5,083 bases of DNA, from NCBI GenBank assembly GCA_029865675.1, contig JARXAU010000009.1, forward strand, positions 1 to 5,083, read 5' to 3'. Every line of letters begins with the position of its first letter. Positions within the stretch are counted from its first letter, which is position 1. The DNA is from Rhodoferax sp. (GTDB lineage: Bacteria > Pseudomonadota > Gammaproteobacteria > Burkholderiales > Burkholderiaceae_C). The notes beneath the pieces were generated by a model, which did no database searches, had not been told where the DNA came from, and was given only the letters and a program-made list of their open reading frames with translations. The translations under genes and the position numbers were made by a program. This document shows positions 1 to 5,083 of the stretch, in pieces.

Positions 1-26
1 AGCGTGTAGGAGCGCGACGCAGAGGA

Positions 27-470
27 CTAGTACACACCAAACAGTTTGGCGCCCAGCACCAGGGTGAGGCCCACGCTGAGCACCAGCGTGAAGATGGCCG
101 AGGATTTGCCAAATTCTTTGGTCACCGCGTGGCGCGCATCCATCCACAGGTGACGCAGGCCCGCGATCAGGTGATGCAAAAACGCCCAGATGATGGACAG
201 CGCCACCAGTTTGACGAACCAGCCCGGCACAAAGCCTGCGCCAATAGTGAAAACGCTGGTGAAGCGCGCAAAAGAAATTTCCGAAGAAATGGAGGTGTCA
301 AACATCCAGATGATGAAGGGCATCAGCAAAAACATCAAAGCGCCGCTCACGCGGTGCAAGATGGACACAATGCCCGCCACCGGCAGCCGGTAGCTGGGCA
401 GATCTTTGAAGGCATTGATGTTGCGGAATTCGGGCCGCTTGGGCCGGGTGCTGGAGGAGGGCGCAGACAT
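27..470 (-). CDS. sdhC: Succinate dehydrogenase cytochrome b556 subunit (SdhC)
   Basis: Membrane-anchor subunit of succinate dehydrogenase (complex II) in the inner membrane; with SdhD it binds heme b and forms the ubiquinone site that takes electrons from SdhAB. The 147-residue protein has the family layout: a basic N-terminus, then three hydrophobic helices at about 31-57, 84-109 and 124-145. The motif SILHRVSG (36-43) carries the Ser and Arg (S36, R40) equivalent to the quinone-site residues of E. coli SdhC. HHLIAGLRHLWMD (99-111) contains the expected heme-ligand His, H100 by alignment to E. coli H84. The frame is open up to 554, but I chose the ATG at 470 because family homology begins there and the extra 28 residues would run across the predicted promoter. 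The Shine-Dalgarno is weak (AGAAAG, about 9 nt upstream). It ends in TAG, so amber is a normal stop in this genome. sdhD should follow just outside the window. Confidence 0.95.
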   Translation of the reverse strand: MSAPSSSTRPKRPEFRNINAFKDLPSYRLPVAGIVSILHRVSGALMFLLMPFIIWMFDTSISSEISFARFTSVFTIGAGFVPGWFVKLVALSIIWAFLHHLIAGLRHLWMDARHAVTKEFGKSSAIFTLVLSVGLTLVLGAKLFGVY

Positions 471-520
471 GGGCTGGTGCTTTCTAAGGTGTAACCGGTT
501 TGTAATTCTGGCGTTTTGCG

Positions 521-560
521 GTGCAAATTCTATTGCACTGCACCATTCTGACACTGTCCT
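521..560 (-). promoter_or_regulatory. Predicted sdhC promoter with inverted repeat over the -10
   Basis: Read on the minus strand, a -10-like TAGAAT (527-532, five of six consensus bases) lies 16 nt downstream of a weak -35-like GTGTCA (549-554, four of six). This would start transcription near 520, giving sdhC a leader of roughly 50 nt. The -10 is exactly the 6-bp spacer of a perfect inverted repeat, GTGCAA-N6-TTGCAC (521-538), the arrangement expected of a repressor operator. The site does not resemble the palindrome in front of the GntR gene, so a different regulator may bind here. The repeat is seen directly; the promoter and operator roles are inference. sdhC could also be reached by readthrough from the regulator gene, because no terminator is visible between them. 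Confidence 0.45.
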
Positions 561-589
561 TGCAGCCCAGGCATGCGGCGTTTGGAATG

Positions 590-1417
590 TCAGTGAAGTT
601 CATTGCGGTAATGGTGGGTGGTGGTGACATAAATGCACTGGCGCATTTCCATGGGCACATCGTTGTAGGTGCAGGCGATGCGCTCCACGCTCAGCAGCGG
701 CGTGGTCGCACTCACCCCCAGAAGCTCCATTTGCGCCGCGTCGGGCAGCACCGCGCGTATTTTTTCACCGGCACGCACCATGCGCACGCCAAACTCGCGC
801 TCAAACATGGCGTACATCGGGCCGTCGTCGTTGCGCAGGCGCTCGGCGGTCAGGCCTTTGAACGCTGCGCCGGGCAACCAGATGTCTTCCAAAATGGTCG
901 GAATCTCGCCAAAAGACAGCACGCGGCGTATTTGCAGAACTGCGTCGCCCGCACGAAGCCCCAGTCCTCGGGCCACCTCAGCGGAGGCGCGGGCGCGCTT
1001 GCAATCGATGATTTGCCGCTGCGCCGGGCCTTCGCTGTTGGCGTCACCCGTGTCTGGCACCAGTTTGAGAAACCGGTATTGCACATGCTGTTCGGCGTGG
1101 GTGGCGACGAAAGTTCCTTTGCCTTGGCGGCGCACCAGCAGGTTGTCGGTGGACAGTTCGTCAATGGCTTTGCGCACCGTGCCTTGGCTGACCTTGAACC
1201 GCGCGGCCAGTTCTTGTTCACTCGGTATGGCGGCCCCGGACTTCCACTCTCCCGCTTCCAAGCTTTGCAACAAAAGGGATTTAATCTGCTGGTAGAGCGG
1301 GCTGAACGCTGGTGTAGCGGCGGAAGATGCAGCGGATGCCGCAGGCTCGGCCAGATCAGCATCAGTTACGGCTTTCGAGGCGCTTTGGTCGCTTGCAAAG
1401 TGGGTCGAGGCCGCCAT
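590..1417 (-). CDS. GntR-family transcriptional regulator, HutC subfamily (UTRA domain)
   Basis: Cytoplasmic DNA-binding regulator of 275 residues. A GntR winged helix-turn-helix spans about 39-106, with the signature run from PSEQELAARFKVSQGTVRKA (65-84) into RRQGKGTFV (96-104). A UTRA effector-binding domain follows at about 112-272, including the typical LEDIWLP segment (176-182), so this is the HutC subfamily and not the FadR subfamily. The first 37 residues are Ala/Ser-rich and probably disordered. No good Shine-Dalgarno precedes the ATG at 1417, so the start could be wrong, but no better in-frame ATG lies before the DNA-binding domain. The gene is divergent from mdh and runs in the same direction as sdhC, 119 bp ahead of it. 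A GntR gene between sdh and mdh is a recurrent arrangement in Burkholderiales, so control of TCA-cycle genes is likely; the ligand (perhaps a TCA acid) is not shown by the sequence. Family assignment is firm; target genes are inferred. Confidence 0.93.
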   Translation of the reverse strand: MAASTHFASDQSASKAVTDADLAEPAASAASSAATPAFSPLYQQIKSLLLQSLEAGEWKSGAAIPSEQELAARFKVSQGTVRKAIDELSTDNLLVRRQGKGTFVATHAEQHVQYRFLKLVPDTGDANSEGPAQRQIIDCKRARASAEVARGLGLRAGDAVLQIRRVLSFGEIPTILEDIWLPGAAFKGLTAERLRNDDGPMYAMFEREFGVRMVRAGEKIRAVLPDAAQMELLGVSATTPLLSVERIACTYNDVPMEMRQCIYVTTTHHYRNELH

Positions 1418-1462
1418 AAGGAAGGTGTTCGTCAGCGCGAAATTCGTCGGAAGTGAAACTCA

Positions 1463-1490
1463 ATCATATCTTATATAAGACATAAGACAA
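1463..1490 (-). promoter_or_regulatory. Predicted promoter and operator of the GntR gene
   Basis: On the minus strand a -10 TATGAT (1463-1468, five of six consensus bases) and a -35 TTGTCT (1485-1490, four of six) are 16 nt apart. The spacer contains a perfect 12-bp palindrome TCTTATATAAGA (1469-1480). Its right half-site is repeated: ATAAGAC occurs at 1475-1481 and again directly after at 1482-1488. A repressor bound between -35 and -10 would block RNA polymerase, so autorepression by the adjacent GntR protein is the simplest reading. The implied leader is about 40 nt. The palindrome and repeat are seen directly; promoter use and the identity of the bound protein are inferred. Confidence 0.6.
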
Positions 1491-1491
1491 G

Positions 1492-1521
1492 TTCACCTTT
1501 TCAGAAAATCGAGGGTAAACT
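1492..1521 (+). promoter_or_regulatory. Possible mdh promoter
   Basis: TTCACC (1492-1497) and TAAACT (1516-1521) each match four of six sigma-70 consensus bases with an 18-nt spacer. Transcription would start near 1528, about 75 nt before the mdh start codon. The TCTTATATAAGA operator lies just upstream of this -35, so the same regulator could control mdh as well as its own gene. Neither hexamer is strong, and this is only the best-looking candidate in the region. Confidence 0.35.
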
Positions 1522-1556
1522 CGCAGCCGTTCTGCGACAGCCGAGCGCCTGCGACA
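1521..1556. repeat. Inverted and direct CTGCGA repeats in the mdh leader
   Basis: A perfect 6-bp inverted repeat TCGCAG (1521-1526) and CTGCGA (1532-1537) with a 5-nt loop is followed by a second direct copy: CTGCGACA occurs at 1532-1539 and 1549-1556, 17 bp apart. The cluster sits at or just after the predicted mdh transcription start. It could be an operator for a second regulator or a small 5' UTR hairpin. The repeat is exact, but it is short and may be chance. Confidence 0.4.
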
Positions 1557-1602
1557 TGCGCCCAGCAGTTCACGCTTTCACCACACTTCCTGGAGTTTTT
1601 TT

Positions 1603-2589
1603 ATGAGCAAGAAGCCCGTTCGCGTTGCCGTTACCGGCGCAGCAGGTCAAATCGGATACGCCGTATTGTTTCGCATCGCCTCGGGCGAAATGCTAGGCAA
1701 AGACCAGCCCGTGGTGCTGAGCTTGCTCGAAGTTCCGTTCGAGAAGCCCCAGCAAGCATTGCAAGGCGTGATGATGGAGCTGCAGGATTGCGCGTTCCCC
1801 TTGCTCGTCGGCATGGAAGCGCACGGCGACCCGATGACCGCGTTCAAAGACGTGGATTACGCCTTGTTGATCGGTTCGCGCCCCCGTGGCCCCGGCATGG
1901 AGCGCGCTGAGTTGCTCGCCGTCAACGCCGAAATCTTTACCGCCCAAGGCAAGGCCTTGAACGCCGTGGCCAGCCGCGACGTGCGTGTGCTAGTGGTGGG
2001 CAACCCCGCCAACACCAATGCTTACATCGCCATGAAGAGCGCGCCCGATCTGCCGCGCAAAAACTTCACCGCCATGCTGCGCCTGGACCACAACCGCGCC
2101 CTGAGCCAGTTGGCCGCCAAAACCGGCAAAGCCGTGGCTGACATCGAAAAACTGGCGGTCTGGGGCAACCACTCGCCCACCATGTACGCCGACTACCGCT
2201 TTGCCACGGTGCACGGCGAAAGCGTCAAGGACTTGATCAACGACCACGACTGGAACGCCAACACCTTCTTGCCCACCGTAGGCAAGCGCGGCGCGGCCAT
2301 CATTGCCGCACGCGGCGTGTCGTCTGCCGCATCTGCTGCCAACGCCGCCATTGACCACATGCGCGACTGGGCGCTGGGAACGAACGGCAAGTGGGTGACC
2401 ATGGGCGTGCCGTCGGACGGCCAATACGGCATTCCCGCAGACACCATGTTTGGCTTTGCCGTGACCTGCGAAGGCGGCGAATACACGGTGGTGGACGGTT
2501 TGCCTGTGGACGCATTCAGCCAGGAATGCATCAACAAAACCCTCAAAGAGCTGCAAGACGAACAAGCGGGCGTCGCCCACCTGCTCTGA
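1603..2589 (+). CDS. mdh: Malate dehydrogenase (NAD-dependent)
   Basis: Cytoplasmic TCA-cycle enzyme that oxidises malate to oxaloacetate with NAD+. Its 328 residues fit the cytosolic-type (group 2) malate dehydrogenases found in betaproteobacteria. The Rossmann glycine motif GAAGQIG is at 12-18, and Glu43 (LLEVP), at the end of the second strand, fits NAD preference. Substrate-binding arginines are R95 and R101 in GSRPRGPGMER (91-101) and R165 in LDHNR. The catalytic pair is D162 and H190 (WGNHSPTMY), and NPANTN (134-139) is also present. No key residue is missing. TGGAG (1591-1595) lies 7 nt before the ATG, a good ribosome binding site. It is the first gene of a plus-strand run with the CitE-like lyase and acnB, and is divergent from the GntR gene, with which it probably shares the operator at 1469-1488. 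Ends in TGA. Confidence 0.97.
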   Translation: MSKKPVRVAVTGAAGQIGYAVLFRIASGEMLGKDQPVVLSLLEVPFEKPQQALQGVMMELQDCAFPLLVGMEAHGDPMTAFKDVDYALLIGSRPRGPGMERAELLAVNAEIFTAQGKALNAVASRDVRVLVVGNPANTNAYIAMKSAPDLPRKNFTAMLRLDHNRALSQLAAKTGKAVADIEKLAVWGNHSPTMYADYRFATVHGESVKDLINDHDWNANTFLPTVGKRGAAIIAARGVSSAASAANAAIDHMRDWALGTNGKWVTMGVPSDGQYGIPADTMFGFAVTCEGGEYTVVDGLPVDAFSQECINKTLKELQDEQAGVAHLL

Positions 2590-2599
2590 TCGCGCCCCA

Positions 2600-2626
2600 G
2601 CCCGCGCACCGCTAGGGTGCGTGGGC
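2600..2626 (+). promoter_or_regulatory. Strong intercistronic RNA hairpin between mdh and the lyase gene
   Basis: An 11-bp stem (2600-2610 paired with 2616-2626) closes on the 5-nt loop GCTAG. Ten pairs are Watson-Crick and one is G-U (2604 with 2622). It starts 11 nt after the mdh stop codon. No U-run follows, so it is not a standard intrinsic terminator. More likely roles are protecting the 3' end of a processed mdh mRNA or reducing transcription or translation of the downstream genes. The stem is read directly from the sequence; its role is inference. Confidence 0.55.
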
Positions 2627-2641
2627 GGGCGCTAGCGCGCA

Positions 2642-3673
2642 ATGCAACACCCCCGCAACATTCTCTTAGGTGCCCAGGCGCGCACCGGGGTGTTGCCGGT
2701 TTGCGACCACTACAGCGGCGCACCGGCGCGCATGCGCAAAAGTTTGCTTTTGCAAGCCGAACTGATCGAAGAGTTTGGCGCTTGCGTGTTTGACGTCACC
2801 CTGGACTGTGAAGACGGCGCCCCGACCGGTGGCGAGGTGGAGCAAGCCCACACCATTTGCGAGTTGTTGAACGTTTTGCCGACTACGGCGGGCGGCGGTG
2901 TGCGGGTACCTCTGCCGCGTGTGGGCGCACGGGTGCATGCGGTGGACCATTCGTCGTTCGCGTCTGATATAGCCGTCATCGTGGGCGGTGCCGCCGCTGC
3001 ATTGAGTTACCTCATGGTTCCCAAGGTGGAGTCGGTGGATGATGTCGAGCAGGCCTTGCAGACGATTGACGCCGCAGCGGGCAACACCCAGGTGCCGCTG
3101 CATGTGCTGATCGAGTCCCCGGCGGCGGTGCAGCAGGCGTTTGCGATTGCGGCACACCCGCGAGTGGAGTCGCTGAGTTTTGGGTTGATGGACTTTGTGT
3201 CGGCGCACAGCGGCGCCATTCCTGGCTCGGCCATGGGTTTGCGCACTGAACAGGACCAATACACCTTGGACCAGTTTCACCACCCCTTGGTGCGCCGGGC
3301 CAAGCTGGAAATTGCCAGCGCCTGTCACGCCCACGGCAAGGTACCGTCGCATTGCGTGGTCACCGAGTTGAGGGATGCGGCAGCGGTGGAGCGCGCCGCG
3401 CGTTACGCCGCTACGGCGCTGGGATTTACCCGGATGTGGAGCATCCACCCCGACCAGATTCGCCCCATCCTGCGCGGCTTTGCGCCGCTGGCGTCTGAGG
3501 TGGACCTGGCGGCACGCATTGTGCAGGCGGCGTCCCAGGCCGAATGGGCGCCGATTGCGGTCGATGGCACATTACACGACCGGGCGAGTTACCGTTATTT
3601 TTGGCAGGTGCTGGAGCGCGCGCACCGCACCGGCCAAGCTCTTCCTGCCGAGTTGCAGCATTGTTTTGTTTGA
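2642..3673 (+). CDS. HpcH/HpaI aldolase / CitE-like CoA-ester lyase
   Basis: TIM-barrel lyase of the HpcH/HpaI - citrate lyase beta family, 343 residues. Members cleave or form C-C bonds in CoA esters such as malyl-CoA, methylmalyl-CoA or citramalyl-CoA using Mg2+. Visible marks: CDHYSG (21-26); LDCEDGAP (54-61), the counterpart of the family's DLED motif; VGARVHAVDH (94-103) with the likely substrate Arg R97; MVPK (125-128); Mg-ligand candidates E158 (LIESP) and D184 (GLMDF); and SIHPDQI (267-273), typical of CitE/malyl-CoA lyases. The exact substrate cannot be read from the sequence. There are no citD/citF neighbours, so this is not part of a citrate lyase complex. The ATG at 2642 fits the family N-terminus but has no recognisable Shine-Dalgarno, and the hairpin at 2600-2626 lies just upstream, so translation may be weak or depend on mdh translation. 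acnB starts 20 bp after its TGA. A lyase between mdh and acnB is common in Burkholderiales. Confidence 0.88.
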   Translation: MQHPRNILLGAQARTGVLPVCDHYSGAPARMRKSLLLQAELIEEFGACVFDVTLDCEDGAPTGGEVEQAHTICELLNVLPTTAGGGVRVPLPRVGARVHAVDHSSFASDIAVIVGGAAAALSYLMVPKVESVDDVEQALQTIDAAAGNTQVPLHVLIESPAAVQQAFAIAAHPRVESLSFGLMDFVSAHSGAIPGSAMGLRTEQDQYTLDQFHHPLVRRAKLEIASACHAHGKVPSHCVVTELRDAAAVERAARYAATALGFTRMWSIHPDQIRPILRGFAPLASEVDLAARIVQAASQAEWAPIAVDGTLHDRASYRYFWQVLERAHRTGQALPAELQHCFV

Positions 3674-3679
3674 TTGAAT

Positions 3680-3685
3680 AAGGAG
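3680..3685 (+). promoter_or_regulatory. Ribosome binding site of acnB
   Basis: AAGGAG, a near-perfect Shine-Dalgarno, lies 8 nt before the ATG at 3694 and fixes the acnB start. It is much stronger than the site of the preceding lyase gene, consistent with high translation of acnB from a shared mRNA. Confidence 0.85.
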
Positions 3686-3693
3686 AAAACACC

Positions 3694-4782
3694 ATGTTGA
3701 ACGCCTACCGAGCCCATGTTGCCGAGCGCGCCGCGCTGGGTATCCCCCCGCTGCCCTTGGACGCCAAGCAAACCGCCGAACTGATCGAGCTGATCAAAGC
3801 CCCGTCTGCAGGCGACGAAGCCTTTTTGCTCGACATGCTGACCCACCGCGTGCCCCCAGGCGTGGACGACGCTGCCAAGGTCAAAGCCTCCTTCTTGGCC
3901 GCTGTGGCACACGGCGATTTGGCTGTCGCTTTGGTGTCCAAGTCCAAAGCCACCGAGCTGCTGGGCACCATGGTGGGCGGCTACAACGTCAAGCCGCTGA
4001 TTGATTTGCTTGACGACGCCGAAGTGGCCGCTGTGGCCGCCGCTGCGCTCAAAAAGACGCTGCTGATGTTTGACTTTTTCCACGACGTGGAAGTCAAAGC
4101 CAAGGCCGGTAACGCGCATGCCAAAGAAGTGATCCAAAGCTGGGCTGACGCCGAGTGGTTCACCAGCCGCCCCGAAGTGCCGCACACCATCACCGTGACC
4201 GTGTTCAAGGTGCCCGGCGAAACCAACACCGACGACCTGTCCCCCGCGCCCGACGCCTGGAGCCGCCCGGACATTCCGCTGCACTACCTGGCCATGCTCA
4301 AAAACACCCGCGAAGGCGCGGCCTTCAAGCCCGAAGAAGACGGCAAACGCGGCCCCATGCAATTTATCGACGACTTGAAGAAAAAAGGCCATCTGGTGGC
4401 CTATGTGGGTGACGTGGTGGGCACCGGTTCGAGCCGCAAGTCCGCGACCAACAGCGTGATCTGGGCCACCGGCCAGGACATTCCTTTTGTGCCCAACAAG
4501 CGCTTTGGCGGCGTCACCCTGGGCGGCAAGATCGCCCCGATTTTCTTCAACACGCAAGAAGACTCCGGCGCTCTGCCGATTGAAGTCGATGTGACCAAGC
4601 TGGAAATGGGCGACGTCATTGACGTGCTGCCCTACGAAGGCAAACTGCTGCGCAACGGCGAATTGGTCGAAAAATTCGCCCTGAAAAGCGATGTGCTGCT
4701 CGACGAAGTGCGCGCAGGTGGCCGTATCAACCTCATCATCGGCCGCTCGCTCACCGCCAAGGCGCGTGAGTCTTTGGGCTAG
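3694..4782 (+). CDS. acnB: Aconitate hydratase B, N-terminal part ended by an in-frame TAG
   Basis: First 362 residues of the B-type aconitase, the TCA enzyme that interconverts citrate and isocitrate; many members also act on 2-methylaconitate. The family is normally about 860 residues. This part holds the HEAT-like domain (about 1-155) and the swivel domain 4 (about 160-355). The swivel domain shows ETNTDDLSPAPDAWSRPDIP (176-195) and GTGSSRKSATNS (243-254), whose SSRKS loop contacts substrate. The three Fe-S cysteines belong to the C-terminal half and are absent here. The TAG at 4780-4782 follows ESLG, where E. coli AcnB reads ALGLP, so a Leu codon (for example TTG) seems replaced. Matching AcnB sequence continues in the same frame afterwards, so this is not a frameshift. 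As written, this product cannot be an active aconitase. In E. coli the N-terminal region has been linked to dimerisation and mRNA binding, so a fragment need not be inert, but that is speculation. Last known gene of the mdh-lyase-acnB run. Confidence 0.93.
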   Translation: MLNAYRAHVAERAALGIPPLPLDAKQTAELIELIKAPSAGDEAFLLDMLTHRVPPGVDDAAKVKASFLAAVAHGDLAVALVSKSKATELLGTMVGGYNVKPLIDLLDDAEVAAVAAAALKKTLLMFDFFHDVEVKAKAGNAHAKEVIQSWADAEWFTSRPEVPHTITVTVFKVPGETNTDDLSPAPDAWSRPDIPLHYLAMLKNTREGAAFKPEEDGKRGPMQFIDDLKKKGHLVAYVGDVVGTGSSRKSATNSVIWATGQDIPFVPNKRFGGVTLGGKIAPIFFNTQEDSGALPIEVDVTKLEMGDVIDVLPYEGKLLRNGELVEKFALKSDVLLDEVRAGGRINLIIGRSLTAKARESLG

Positions 4783-5083
4783 CCTGCGTCCACCGCCTTC
4801 CGCCTGCCCACGGCGCCCATCAGCACCCAGGCTGGCTTCACGCTCGCGCAAAAAATGGTGGGCCGCGCGGTCGGTTTGCCCGAAGGGCAGGGCGTGCGCC
4901 CCGGCACCTACTGCGAACCCAAAATGGCCACCGTGGGCTCGCAAGACACCACCGGCCCCATGACCCGCGACGAGCTCAAAGACCTGGCTTGCCTGGGCTT
5001 TAGCGCCGATTTGGTCATGCAGTCTTTTTGCCACACCGCCGCCTACCCCAAGCCCGTGGACGTGAAAACCCACCGCGAGCTGC
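4783..5083 (+). pseudogene. acnB: acnB continuation after the TAG, catalytic half, cut by the window edge
   Basis: The 100 codons after the TAG read, in the same frame, as the start of the aconitase B catalytic region. FTLAQKMVGRAVG, GTYCEPKMATVGSQDTTGPM and the run from TRDELKDLACLGFSADLVMQ to SFCHTAAYPKPVDV are nearly identical to E. coli AcnB. No further stop, frameshift or decay is visible, and the remainder, including the Fe-S cysteines, should lie beyond the right edge. The first in-frame ATG is at 4855-4857 (QKMVG), 72 nt after the TAG; it has no Shine-Dalgarno but would keep almost all of the conserved core. It is labelled a pseudogene part because of the stop, but it may be a translated half-gene, or part of one intact gene if the TAG is a sequencing error. 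Confidence 0.75.

Noticed and set aside
471..554. Upstream extension of sdhC to the ATG at 554
   Set aside because: The extra 28 residues have no SdhC character and would overlap the predicted promoter; family homology starts at the ATG at 470.
521..1456. A 311-residue open frame on the plus strand opposite the GntR gene
   Set aside because: The minus strand encodes a complete GntR/UTRA protein, while the plus-strand product has no recognisable motif and runs through the predicted sdhC and GntR promoters.
1990..2580. A 196-residue minus-strand open frame opposite mdh
   Set aside because: Antisense shadow of a fully conserved malate dehydrogenase; composition is His/Val/Gly-rich with no motif.
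2600..2626. Intrinsic transcription terminator after mdh
   Set aside because: The stem is strong but no U-run follows; the downstream bases are GC-rich.
4780..4782. TAG as a pyrrolysine or reassigned codon
   Set aside because: No reason to expect pyrrolysine in a TCA aconitase of a betaproteobacterium, and sdhC in the same window uses TAG as its normal end.
4770..4800. Frameshift as the cause of the acnB interruption
   Set aside because: The AcnB reading continues in exactly the same frame on both sides of the TAG, so only a base substitution or base-call error fits.
3595..5073. A 492-residue open frame on the minus strand opposite the lyase end and acnB
   Set aside because: Its translation is a His/Gly/Val-rich string with no domain, the usual antisense shadow of a GC-rich gene. 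The plus strand is unmistakable aconitase B.

Overview
This window comes from a GC-rich betaproteobacterium, most likely Comamonadaceae (Rhodoferax, Polaromonas, Limnohabitans or a relative). The evidence is the order sdhC - GntR regulator | mdh - CitE-like lyase - acnB, which is typical of Burkholderiales, together with the protein sequences: an mdh with the GSRPRGPGMER and WGNHSPTMY motifs, and a B-type aconitase. This placement is from memory of these families; no search was run.

Layout. On the minus strand, transcribed leftwards, a GntR/HutC-family regulator (590-1417) is followed after 119 bp by sdhC (27-470), the cytochrome b subunit of succinate dehydrogenase. The rest of the sdh operon should lie beyond the left edge. 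Bases 1-26 are the spacer downstream of sdhC and show no start codon for the next gene. A 185-bp divergent intergenic region (1418-1602) holds a perfect 12-bp palindrome with an extra half-site, placed inside a predicted promoter for the regulator gene. On the plus strand come mdh (1603-2589, NAD malate dehydrogenase), a 52-bp gap with a strong hairpin, an HpcH/HpaI-CitE-like CoA-ester lyase (2642-3673), and acnB (from 3694 to beyond the right edge).

How the genes work together. SdhC anchors succinate dehydrogenase (succinate to fumarate), Mdh makes oxaloacetate from malate, and AcnB converts citrate to isocitrate. The lyase probably cleaves or forms a malyl-CoA-like or citramalyl-CoA-like ester. 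The GntR protein sits between the two TCA transcription units and is the natural candidate to regulate itself, mdh-lyase-acnB, and possibly sdh. All of this is the usual TCA-cycle housekeeping cluster of the group.

The one real anomaly is in acnB. An in-frame TAG at 4780-4782 stops the protein after 362 residues, but the same frame continues with an intact, highly conserved aconitase B sequence to the window edge. The TAG stands where a leucine is expected. It falls at the boundary between the N-terminal HEAT-like/swivel half and the catalytic [4Fe-4S] half. It could be a sequencing error, a fresh nonsense mutation, a readthrough site or a genuine gene split; the window alone cannot decide. 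I found no mobile element, tRNA, rRNA, CRISPR array or unfamiliar multi-gene system.
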